A stretch of DNA of 12,222 bases, taken from Firmicutes bacterium UBA5301 (lineage in GTDB: Bacteria > Bacillota > UBA5301). The notes beneath the pieces are model-generated. The model was given only the letters and a program-made list of their open reading frames with translations, was not told the origin of the DNA and searched no databases. Below, piece by piece: positions 6,583 through 12,222 of the stretch (position 1 is the first letter of the stretch; every line of letters begins with the position of its first letter). The position numbers and the translations under genes were made by a program. The stretch lies in contig DHRX01000152.1 in assembly GCA_002408345.1 (NCBI GenBank), forward strand, positions 1 through 12,222. Direction: 5' to 3'.

Positions 6583-7779
6583 TTACCTCCCTGAGTCGGC
6601 AGAAAAAAGTCGACAATAGGCCTCGGCCAAAGCTCGAGCCAATACTGTTTTTACTCCCCACCCCAATTTTTTTGCTACCTGTAGACAATCGGTAAATTCG
6701 GGAGCAACATTCAGAATCTGACCCCACCGATCTTCCCCGATTTTCACCTGAACCGGATGCCCCTCAACTAGCACAGTTATAAATCGGCGAGCTAAAACAA
6801 TCCGTTGACGGCGGTGAAAAGAAAAACCTAAAGTCGTCGTCTCTGCAAAAATGACTTGACTGACCTGTTCCAATATTTCTACAGGCGCAACCACTCTTAA
6901 TAGATAACCTGGTCGTCCCTTTTTTGTAATCAAAGGTAGCACAGAAGCATCAAAAGCTCCTACTTCCAGTAAGTTTTCGATAACAACCGGATAAACCCTG
7001 GTATCTTGGTCATCTATAGTAGCTTCAACTACAACTATTTCGTCTCTCTCAAATTGATGCTCAGGGGTAACCCAGACCGCCCGTAGTAAATTCGGGTACT
7101 CGGCAGGGTTTCTAGCTCCAGCCCCATGGGCAACCTGCTCTATTTGACCATTAGGAAAACCGCTATTTGCTTCGAGTGCTGCTAATATGGCTGCCCCTGT
7201 TGGTGTTACCGCTTCCCCCTGGGGATACCGCTCTGGTCGATAGAGCTTAAAGCCCCGTAATAGATAGAGAGTTGCTGGTGCCGGTAAAGGCATTGGACCA
7301 TGTTGAGTTTTAATGCTACCTTCTGTAAACGGAAGTAGAGAAACATATAACCGCGGTTCCCCCAGTAAATGGTAAATCCAGGCGCAACCGCTAATATCGA
7401 GGATCGAGTCCAGAGCTCCTACTTCGTGAAAATGAACTTTTTCTACAGGGACCCCATGAACTGTACTCTCAGCTTCGGCTAAAATCCGAAAAATCTTAAG
7501 GGTACTTTGCACAACTGATTTAGGCCAATCTACCTCTGATAATAACTGCTCTATATCCCTAAGATGACGATGGTGTTCCGCTTCCATTTCGGAAAATAAA
7601 ACTTGTCGAGCGGCAATCCCCCCACGTAGTACCTCTTGAGTTTCTACAGTCCAATTCTCTAAGGGTAACTTCTTTAGTTGGGCAACGACTTGATCCCACT
7701 CGACCCATTGAGATAAAGCACCAAGTAACATATCTCCACTTAAACCATATCTGCCATCTAAATAGAGTACTTTACCCAT
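6583..7779 (-). CDS. larC: LarC, nickel-pincer nucleotide nickel insertase
   Basis: LarC puts nickel into the thiolated pyridinium nucleotide to finish the nickel-pincer nucleotide (NPN) cofactor of lactate racemase and related LarA enzymes, using CTP. The 398 residues are full length in one frame. Family landmarks are the N-terminal LYLDGRYGLSGDMLLGAL (5-22), a histidine cluster AEHHRHLRDIEQLL (67-80), VHGVPVEKVHFHEVGALDSI (107-126), HGPMPLPAPATLYLL (160-174), TPTGAAILAAL (192-202), and the C-terminal domain ATIDDQDTR (253-261) plus KKGRPGYLL (286-294). Lactobacillus plantarum makes LarC by frameshift from two frames; here it is continuous. The ATG at 7779 overlaps the end of larB by 8 bases. 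The residues after LYLD are GRYG where I expect CFSG, a mild variation. No LarE or LarA is in the window. Confidence 0.93.
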   Translation of the reverse strand: MGKVLYLDGRYGLSGDMLLGALSQWVEWDQVVAQLKKLPLENWTVETQEVLRGGIAARQVLFSEMEAEHHRHLRDIEQLLSEVDWPKSVVQSTLKIFRILAEAESTVHGVPVEKVHFHEVGALDSILDISGCAWIYHLLGEPRLYVSLLPFTEGSIKTQHGPMPLPAPATLYLLRGFKLYRPERYPQGEAVTPTGAAILAALEANSGFPNGQIEQVAHGAGARNPAEYPNLLRAVWVTPEHQFERDEIVVVEATIDDQDTRVYPVVIENLLEVGAFDASVLPLITKKGRPGYLLRVVAPVEILEQVSQVIFAETTTLGFSFHRRQRIVLARRFITVLVEGHPVQVKIGEDRWGQILNVAPEFTDCLQVAKKLGWGVKTVLARALAEAYCRLFSADSGR

Positions 7780-8455
7780 TCGGACTAGCCCCTTGGTTAA
7801 TTAAATGCGCATAATAGCCGGCCCCAAACCCATTATCAATATTGACCACCGCTACTCCAGCGGCACACGAATTTAACATAGTTAGTAATGGAGCCAAGCC
7901 ATTAAAATTAGCACCATAACCGATACTAGTTGGAACAGCTACTATAGGCTTGTCCACAATACCACCAACAACACTGGGCAAGACCCCATCCATACCTGCT
8001 ACGACAATTAACACATTTGCAGTAGTAATCTCCTCACGGTATGCCAGTAGGCGGTGAATACCGGCTACCCCCATATCATAATAACGCTGTATTTTAGAGC
8101 CCATATACTCAGCAACTACAGCCGCTTCTTCAGCAATGGGGATATCCGATGAACCCGCGGTTATTATGGCAATTTTTCCAATTAGTTTTGAGGGGGGATC
8201 TCCTTTAACAATAATCTGGGGATCTTTTAAATAACGGGCCTCTGGTACCGCTTCGACTACCGCCCGAAAGTCCTCTAACTTAGCACGGGTTGCAAGAACC
8301 CGAGCCTCCCGAGCGGCCAGCTCTTTAAATATTTGTTGAATCTGGTCTGGTCTCTTCCCAGCACAAAAGATTACTTCCGGGAAACCACACCTTCGGCTCC
8401 GGTCTGTATCTACTTTTGCAAAGCCTAAATCGATAAAACCTTTTTCTGCTGACAC
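7772..8455 (-). CDS. larB: LarB, pyridinium-3,5-biscarboxylic acid mononucleotide synthase
   Basis: LarB carboxylates nicotinic acid adenine dinucleotide and cleaves it to the biscarboxylic mononucleotide, the first NPN step. The C-terminal half is PurE-like. Motifs are DLGFAKVDTDRSRRCGFPEV (9-28), IITAGSSDIPIAEEAAVVAE (97-116), MDGVLPSVVGGIVDKPIVAV (155-174), PTSIGYGANFNGLAPLL (175-191) and LNSCAAGVAVVNIDNGFGAG (194-213), with C197 as the expected nucleophile. I choose a GTG start at 8455: GGGGG lies 8 bases before it, it falls just after the upstream stop, and the family core begins within ten residues. An earlier in-frame ATG at 8521 would overlap csd by 62 bases and encode a read-through of csd in another frame. 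The 227-residue protein therefore lacks much of the helical N-terminus common in LarB (about 245 residues in L. plantarum). D156 sits where I expect Glu. Confidence 0.92.
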   Translation of the reverse strand: MSAEKGFIDLGFAKVDTDRSRRCGFPEVIFCAGKRPDQIQQIFKELAAREARVLATRAKLEDFRAVVEAVPEARYLKDPQIIVKGDPPSKLIGKIAIITAGSSDIPIAEEAAVVAEYMGSKIQRYYDMGVAGIHRLLAYREEITTANVLIVVAGMDGVLPSVVGGIVDKPIVAVPTSIGYGANFNGLAPLLTMLNSCAAGVAVVNIDNGFGAGYYAHLINQGASPNG

Positions 8456-8459
8456 CGTT

Positions 8460-9611
8460 TTAGCCCCCAGACTGTTCTGCAATTTCTTGTAACGCTTCCA
8501 CAGCGGTGTCCACCTGTTCAATATTGTTAAAAACGCTAAAACTAAATCTAACCGTACCTGCAGGGTAAGTTCCTATCGTTTTGTGGGCCTGGGGAGCGCA
8601 GTGTAAACCTGCTCGTACTGCAATTCCATAAACCTCATCAAGGATAAAACCTAACTCATCAGGGTTTAACCCCTGAATATTCAAACTAACTACCCCGGTA
8701 CGTTCTACGGCCTTTTCCTTTGGTCCATAAATAGTTACCCGTGGTATCATCGAACAGCCTTGAATAAACCGATTAGTCAGAGCGCTAATTGTCGCAGAAA
8801 TAGCTGACTGACCCAGCTTTTGGTGGTAATTCAACGCCGCTTGTAATCCTGCTAACCCGGTGGTATTCAGTGTCCCGCTTTCATAGCGATAAGGCATCTC
8901 TTCCGGTTGACCTGCTAATTCCGATTCAACCCCTGTTCCTCCTACCAATAACGGTTGCAACACTAAACCGTCACGAATGAAAAGGGCTCCGGTCCCTGTT
9001 GGCCCTAATAAAGCTTTATGGCCTGGAAAGGCCAACAAATCTACAGGTAGCTGACTTAAGTCCACCGCTAATTCTCCGACGGTTTGGGCCCCATCTACTA
9101 AAAAAAGCAGACCACGTTCACGAGCCCATTGGCCGACCTCAACAATGGGCATAACTGTACCCGTAACATTAGAGGCATGGGTCATAATAATTAATTTCGT
9201 ATTAGACTGTACCGCATTCTCAACTTTTTCTGGACAAACGTAGCCCTCTGAATCAGCCGCAACAATTGTATAGGAAATACCATCTCTTTGTAAATAATGT
9301 AACGGCCGTAACACCGAATTATGTTCCATACTAGTCGTTACTACATGATCTCCTGGAACAAGAACCCCTTTGATCCCTAAATTTAAAGCCTCAGTAGCGT
9401 TGCTTGTAAACACAACTTGCTTGGCATTCTTTACCCCTAAAAATTTTGCTAAGGCCTGTCGGGTTTCTTCAACCATTGCTGCTGCTTCTTGAGCCAACCG
9501 ATGACCGCCTCGACCAGGGTTAGCTCCAGCACGCCGCATAAAAGTACTAACTCCTTGATATACCTCTTCTGGTTTGGGCCAAGAAGTCGCCGCATTATCA
9601 AAGTAGATCAC
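8460..9611 (-). CDS. Cysteine desulfurase-family protein (class V aminotransferase)
   Basis: This is a 383-residue PLP enzyme of the NifS/SufS-like group that takes sulfur from cysteine as a persulfide. It shows MIYFDNAATSWPKPEEV (1-17), FTSNATEALNLGIKG (68-82), TSMEHNSVLRP with H96, THASNVTGTVMPI (144-156), VDGAQTVGE with D173, FPGHKALLGPTGTGAL with PLP lysine K199, and RAGLHCAP with the sulfur-carrying C338. The early IYFDNAATSWPKP and the late AHKTIGT-TVRFSFS pattern fit the cysteine desulfurase-like family that stands apart from housekeeping IscS. The start is GTG at 9611, with AAGGAG 8 bases upstream and 11 bases after spo0J. Because larB and larC follow directly, I infer it may supply sulfur for NPN synthesis, perhaps to a LarE encoded elsewhere. 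Other sulfur-transfer roles cannot be excluded. Confidence 0.9.
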   Translation of the reverse strand: MIYFDNAATSWPKPEEVYQGVSTFMRRAGANPGRGGHRLAQEAAAMVEETRQALAKFLGVKNAKQVVFTSNATEALNLGIKGVLVPGDHVVTTSMEHNSVLRPLHYLQRDGISYTIVAADSEGYVCPEKVENAVQSNTKLIIMTHASNVTGTVMPIVEVGQWARERGLLFLVDGAQTVGELAVDLSQLPVDLLAFPGHKALLGPTGTGALFIRDGLVLQPLLVGGTGVESELAGQPEEMPYRYESGTLNTTGLAGLQAALNYHQKLGQSAISATISALTNRFIQGCSMIPRVTIYGPKEKAVERTGVVSLNIQGLNPDELGFILDEVYGIAVRAGLHCAPQAHKTIGTYPAGTVRFSFSVFNNIEQVDTAVEALQEIAEQSGG

Positions 9612-9622
9612 TGGATATCTCC

Positions 9623-10480
9623 TTATCTACCGCTAATCAAATCTAAAAGTCGGTTTAACTCATCTTCACTAAAGAAAGCTATCTCTATCTTGCCTTTTCC
9701 CGATTTTTGATAATCAATAGATACTTTTGTACCTAAAATTCGGCGTAGATCATCTTCTGCTGCTTGCAGATAAGGGTTTGCTACCCGTGTTTTTGCCTGG
9801 CCCTTTTTTTCTGCTGGCGTTTGGACTTGTTTTAAGTTATCACAGGCCTCTTCAGTTTGCCGCACATTCCAACCCTGAGTAATTATTTTCTGTAAGATCT
9901 GCCTCTGAGCGCCTTCCGCGAGCCCTACTAAACACCGAGCATGCCCCATACTAATGGTTCCACGTGAAACAGCATCTTGAATCTCCTGTGGTAAAGTTAA
10001 CAATCGTAAAGTATTCGCTATAGCCGGTCGGCTTTTCCCCACAACCTGGGCAATCTCTTCTTGAGTCATCTCAAACTCAGTCGCTAACCTTTGGTATGCT
10101 AAAGCTTCTTCAATTGGGTTTAAATCTTCCCGCTGGATATTCTCTACTAGCGCCCATTGAATCATTTGGTTTTCATCAAGGTCTCGAACTATCACCGGAG
10201 CTCTAACTAAACCAGCTAGCTGAGAGGCCCGGAAACCTCTTTTCCCAGCAACAAGTACATACTGGCCCTCCCCTTCCCGTCGGACAATCAAAGGCTGAAT
10301 AATTCCGTGTTCTTTAATAGACTGGGCTAGTTCTTCTAATTTTTCACGGTCAAATTCACGCCGCGGCTGATACGGGTTAGGAATAATTTCAGCTAAATCA
10401 ACCTCTTGAACGTCCTGTCCTGCATATTCATCGGTATTAATTAAAGCTTTTAGTCCTTTGCCTAATGCCTGTCTAGCCAT
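9623..10480 (-). CDS. spo0J: Chromosome partitioning protein ParB (Spo0J)
   Basis: The 285-residue protein is a CTP-dependent DNA clamp that loads at parS and recruits SMC at the origin. It opens with ALGKGLKALI (5-14), the segment that stimulates ParA ATPase. NPYQPR (35-40), a GERR-like box at 79-82, and ENIQREDLNPIEEA (113-126) form the nucleotide pocket. The helix-turn-helix lies around GKSRPAIANTLRLL (148-161) and SMGHAR (177-182), and the C-terminal dimer segment ends KIEIAFFSEDELNRLLDL (264-281). The specificity positions R151, T157 and G179 are the parS-type residues. Odd: the box usually reading GERR is GKRG here (K80, G82), each reached by a single base change. A parS-like site lies inside the gene. 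The ATG at 10480 overlaps soj by 8 bases and follows GGAGG by 9 bases. Confidence 0.95.
   Translation of the reverse strand: MARQALGKGLKALINTDEYAGQDVQEVDLAEIIPNPYQPRREFDREKLEELAQSIKEHGIIQPLIVRREGEGQYVLVAGKRGFRASQLAGLVRAPVIVRDLDENQMIQWALVENIQREDLNPIEEALAYQRLATEFEMTQEEIAQVVGKSRPAIANTLRLLTLPQEIQDAVSRGTISMGHARCLVGLAEGAQRQILQKIITQGWNVRQTEEACDNLKQVQTPAEKKGQAKTRVANPYLQAAEDDLRRILGTKVSIDYQKSGKGKIEIAFFSEDELNRLLDLISGR
9956..9971. promoter_or_regulatory. parS site inside spo0J (15 of 16 bases)
   Basis: The sequence GGTTCCACGTGAAACA matches the Firmicute parS consensus TGTTNCACGTGAAACA at every fixed position except the first. It encodes codons 170-175 of ParB (A-V-S-R-G-T). A parS inside spo0J is also known in Bacillus subtilis, so this is very likely a ParB loading site. 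Confidence 0.85.
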
Positions 10481-11243
10481 GCTTAATTACCTCCTGACAA
10501 AGGGAGTCATAAGCCTCTGCACCTTTCGAAGAGGGATCATAAAGATTAATTGGCCTTCCATACCCTGGGGCTTCGCTTAGCCGAATGTTGCGTGGAATAA
10601 TAGTCCGGTAAACCCGATCAGCAAAGTAGCCACGCACTTCATCAATAACTTGCTGAGCCAAATTAGTACGAGCATCATACATGGTTAATAGCACTCCGGC
10701 AATTTCCAAGTTTTTATTAAGGTGTTTTTTCACTAAATTAATAGTATCTAAAAGCTGACTGAGCCCTTCTAAGGCGTAGTATTCGCACTGAATAGGAACA
10801 ATTACTCCATCTGCCGCCGTTAAAGCGTTGATGGTAAGTAAGCCTAAAGAGGGTGGACAATCAAGAATAATAAAATCAAATTGATCTCTAATCTCCTCTA
10901 GAGCGGTTTTCATGCGGTACTCTCGGCTCATCATCGATACTAGCTCCACTTCTGCTCCAGCTAACTGAATGGTCGCTGGTACGATAAAAACCGTCCCCAG
11001 TTCCGGGTGCGGGGTAGGTAGCGCCACCTCCGCCACCGGAAGTCCTTCAACAAGCACATTGTAGATACACTTCTTAATTTCGCTCTTGTCGAAACCCATT
11101 CCACTCGTAGCATTACCCTGGGGATCGGTATCAACCATAAGGACAGATTTGCCTGCTGCTCCTAAACAGGCTGCTAAATTAACCGCCGTCGTGCTTTTGC
11201 CGACACCGCCTTTTTGATTGACAACCGCAAAAATCCTCCCCAT
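10473..11243 (-). CDS. soj: Chromosome partitioning ATPase ParA (Soj)
   Basis: The 256-residue deviant Walker ATPase dimerises on ATP, binds DNA non-specifically and is released by ParB. In spore formers it also controls DnaA and sporulation through Spo0J. Motifs are VVNQKGGVGKSTTAVNLA (7-24) with the signature K11 and the P-loop K16, MVDTDPQGN (36-44), FIILDCPPSLG (124-134), the switch-like QCEYYALEGLSQLL (152-165) and the C-terminal IPRNIRLSEAPGYG (216-229). Its length is close to B. subtilis Soj (253). I place the start at the ATG at 11243 because AGGGGGG lies 8 bases before it and the P-loop then begins at the usual distance. An upstream extension to 11315 would overlap noc by over 50 bases and adds no family sequence. 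It follows noc by 16 bases and overlaps spo0J by 8. Confidence 0.95.
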   Translation of the reverse strand: MGRIFAVVNQKGGVGKSTTAVNLAACLGAAGKSVLMVDTDPQGNATSGMGFDKSEIKKCIYNVLVEGLPVAEVALPTPHPELGTVFIVPATIQLAGAEVELVSMMSREYRMKTALEEIRDQFDFIILDCPPSLGLLTINALTAADGVIVPIQCEYYALEGLSQLLDTINLVKKHLNKNLEIAGVLLTMYDARTNLAQQVIDEVRGYFADRVYRTIIPRNIRLSEAPGYGRPINLYDPSSKGAEAYDSLCQEVIKHG

Positions 11244-11259
11244 TATGACAGCCCCCCTA

Positions 11260-12072
11260 TTACCGTTTTGATATATTAATCGTAATTGTATAGTTATCAG
11301 CGCCAGTTTCTTCACTAACTTGAACCTTAGCGCCTCCGGCCTCCATATCTTTAACTAGCTTGAGAACCGAATTTCGGAACAACCGAGCATCTTTAAAAAC
11401 GCGAACGACTCGTTGGCGTCGGGAATCTTTCGGCCCCTCTTCTAAAACTGTGGCTACTACCTGTTCAGTCTGCTTTACGGTCAGTCCCTTCTGTACCACC
11501 TCTTCAGCCACTTTTACGATAGTTTCCGGTTCCAACCTGAGTAAAGCGCGAGCATGTCTTTCTGTTAATATTTCCCGGGAAATATATTCATGAACTTCCT
11601 CCGGCAACGTAAGCAGGCGTAGTTTATTAGCAATAGTACTCTGGTTTTTACCCAACCGAACACCTAGTTCATGTTGGGTAAAGCCAAACCGGTCTATTAA
11701 TTCCTTATAAGCCCGGGCCTCCTCTATTGGTGTTAAATCTTTGCGTTGAATATTTTCTACTAGAGCCATCTCTGCCATAGCTTGTTCGTCAAAAACGCCA
11801 ACAACAGCTTGAATTTCTTCTAAACCAGCTATTTTGGCTGCTCTAAGCCGCCGTTCTCCAGCTACTAATATATATTCCCCTGGCTTTTCAGCAGACTTAG
11901 TAACTACTATCGGCTGTAATAATCCATGGGTTTTAATCGATTGAGCCAGCTCCAATAGTTCTTCATCCTGAAAATTAAGACGGGGTTGATAAGGGTTAGG
12001 GGCTACTTTAGCTGTCGGTATCTGTACCTGACCAGTACGCCCACGTAACTTCCCTAGAAAGCTATCTGCCAT
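11260..12072 (-). CDS. noc: Nucleoid occlusion protein Noc (ParB paralogue)
   Basis: Noc binds its own palindromes around the chromosome, spreads with CTP and tethers DNA to the membrane, preventing division over the nucleoid. The 270-residue protein has a short, possibly amphipathic N-terminus, SFLGKLRGR (4-12), in the place of the membrane-targeting helix of B. subtilis Noc. NPYQPR (26-31), VAGERRLRA (70-78) and ENIQRKDLTPIEEA (106-119) follow. The helix-turn-helix is GKNQSTIANKLRLL (141-154). Noc-type specificity residues Q144, K150 and R172 (ERHAR) are present where ParB has R, T and G. The tail VFKDARLFRNSVLKLV (225-240) matches Noc, not ParB. I choose the ATG at 12072: GGAGG lies 11 bases upstream, while the in-frame ATG at 12090 has no ribosome site and overlaps a parS. 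It is flanked by rsmG and soj in the standard Firmicute order. Confidence 0.93.
   Translation of the reverse strand: MADSFLGKLRGRTGQVQIPTAKVAPNPYQPRLNFQDEELLELAQSIKTHGLLQPIVVTKSAEKPGEYILVAGERRLRAAKIAGLEEIQAVVGVFDEQAMAEMALVENIQRKDLTPIEEARAYKELIDRFGFTQHELGVRLGKNQSTIANKLRLLTLPEEVHEYISREILTERHARALLRLEPETIVKVAEEVVQKGLTVKQTEQVVATVLEEGPKDSRRQRVVRVFKDARLFRNSVLKLVKDMEAGGAKVQVSEETGADNYTITINISKR
11568..11585. promoter_or_regulatory. Noc-binding site (NBS) inside noc
   Basis: ATATTTCCCGGGAAATAT is a perfect 18-base palindrome containing the full Bacillus Noc-binding consensus ATTTCCCGGGAAAT. It encodes codons 163-168 of Noc (Y-I-S-R-E-I). The match is exact, and the encoded Noc carries the residues known to switch recognition from parS to this site. 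Occupancy in this organism is inferred. Confidence 0.82.
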
Positions 12073-12089
12073 TGTTTCAGTTTCCTCCA

Positions 12090-12105
12090 TGTTTCACGTG
12101 AAACA
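12090..12105. promoter_or_regulatory. Perfect parS site in the noc leader
   Basis: TGTTTCACGTGAAACA is a perfect palindrome matching the parS consensus at all positions, and extends to 18 bases with flanking A and T (12089-12106). It ends 17 bases before the noc ATG and lies just upstream of the noc ribosome binding site, so ParB bound there could both nucleate partition complexes and affect noc-soj-spo0J expression. Confidence 0.93.
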
Positions 12106-12155
12106 TTTGATTGTTTTGTTTCGTAAAAACTTTGCCGTCATAACTTCGTCGGCGA

Positions 12156-12169
12156 AGGAAGTACTTCCT
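12156..12169. repeat. 14-base perfect palindrome after rsmG
   Basis: AGGAAGTACTTCCT is perfectly self-complementary and directly follows the rsmG stop codon. A second small hairpin (CTTCG-TCGG-CGAAG, 12144-12157) overlaps it. No T-run follows on the minus strand, so it is not an ordinary intrinsic terminator. It could be an operator or an mRNA end structure; nothing identifies a binding protein. Confidence 0.5.
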
Positions 12170-12222
12170 CTAAATGAGCGGCCTCTTCTTGGGAATACCT
12201 GGCTTCCGAGGGTATTTTTTTT
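12170..12222 (-). CDS. rsmG: RsmG (GidB) 16S rRNA m7G methyltransferase, C-terminal end only
   Basis: One minus-strand frame at the window edge reads KKYPRKPGIPKKRPLI and then TAG at 12172-12170. The (K)YPR+PG-P-K+PL tail is the conserved basic C-terminus of RsmG, which methylates G527 of 16S rRNA using S-adenosylmethionine. Only 16 codons are inside the window, so the catalytic domain is not visible. The call is supported by position: in Firmicutes rsmG lies directly upstream of noc or parAB, as here. About 97 bases separate its stop from the noc start. Confidence 0.85.
   Translation of the reverse strand, partial: KKYPRKPGIPKKRPLI

Noticed and set aside
11244..11315. N-terminal extension of Soj by 24 residues
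   Set aside because: It overlaps noc and adds no ParA sequence. The ATG at 11243 has a good ribosome site and the normal distance to the P-loop.
12073..12090. In-frame ATG at 12090 as the noc start
   Set aside because: It has no ribosome binding site, lies inside the parS palindrome, and the GGAGG at 12088-12084 is downstream of it and fits the ATG at 12072.

Overview
This window is about 12.2 kb from an endospore-forming Firmicute, most likely a clostridial or Peptococcaceae-like anaerobe. The signs are the rsmG-noc-soj-spo0J order found beside the origin of many Firmicutes, a sporulation gene (yyaC), moderate G+C by eye, GTG starts and strong GGAGG ribosome binding sites. The genus is a guess. 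Nearly everything is on the minus strand, so the genes are described from high to low coordinates.

12222-9623 (right end): the chromosome segregation block. The last 16 codons of rsmG are followed by a perfect parS palindrome, then noc, soj (parA) and spo0J (parB). A perfect Noc-binding palindrome lies inside noc and a one-mismatch parS lies inside spo0J. The two sites sit at exactly homologous codons of the two paralogous genes. The ParB copy also has an altered CTP-binding motif (GKRG instead of GERR), while Noc keeps GERR.

9611-5637: an apparent continuation of the same transcript, with gaps of 11 bases or less, or overlaps. It holds a cysteine desulfurase-family enzyme, larB and larC (two of the three genes for the nickel-pincer nucleotide cofactor; larE is not here), a DUF4446 membrane protein and a bactofilin. 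yyaC converges on the bactofilin from the plus strand with 6 bases between the stops.

4933-1036: a second minus-strand run, divergent from yyaC. It holds a YkvI-family membrane protein, a small TPR protein and a VanW/G5-like membrane-anchored wall protein. ilvE follows with its own near-consensus promoter and ends at a clear intrinsic terminator.

910-1 (left end): the start of a secreted NHL-repeat beta-propeller that runs off the window with no stop.

The right half combines origin segregation (ParABS, Noc), a possible cytoskeletal scaffold (bactofilin) and a Ni-cofactor module. The left half is envelope and amino acid housekeeping. No mobile element, CRISPR array, tRNA or rRNA was seen. 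No stretch longer than about 130 bases lacks a gene.
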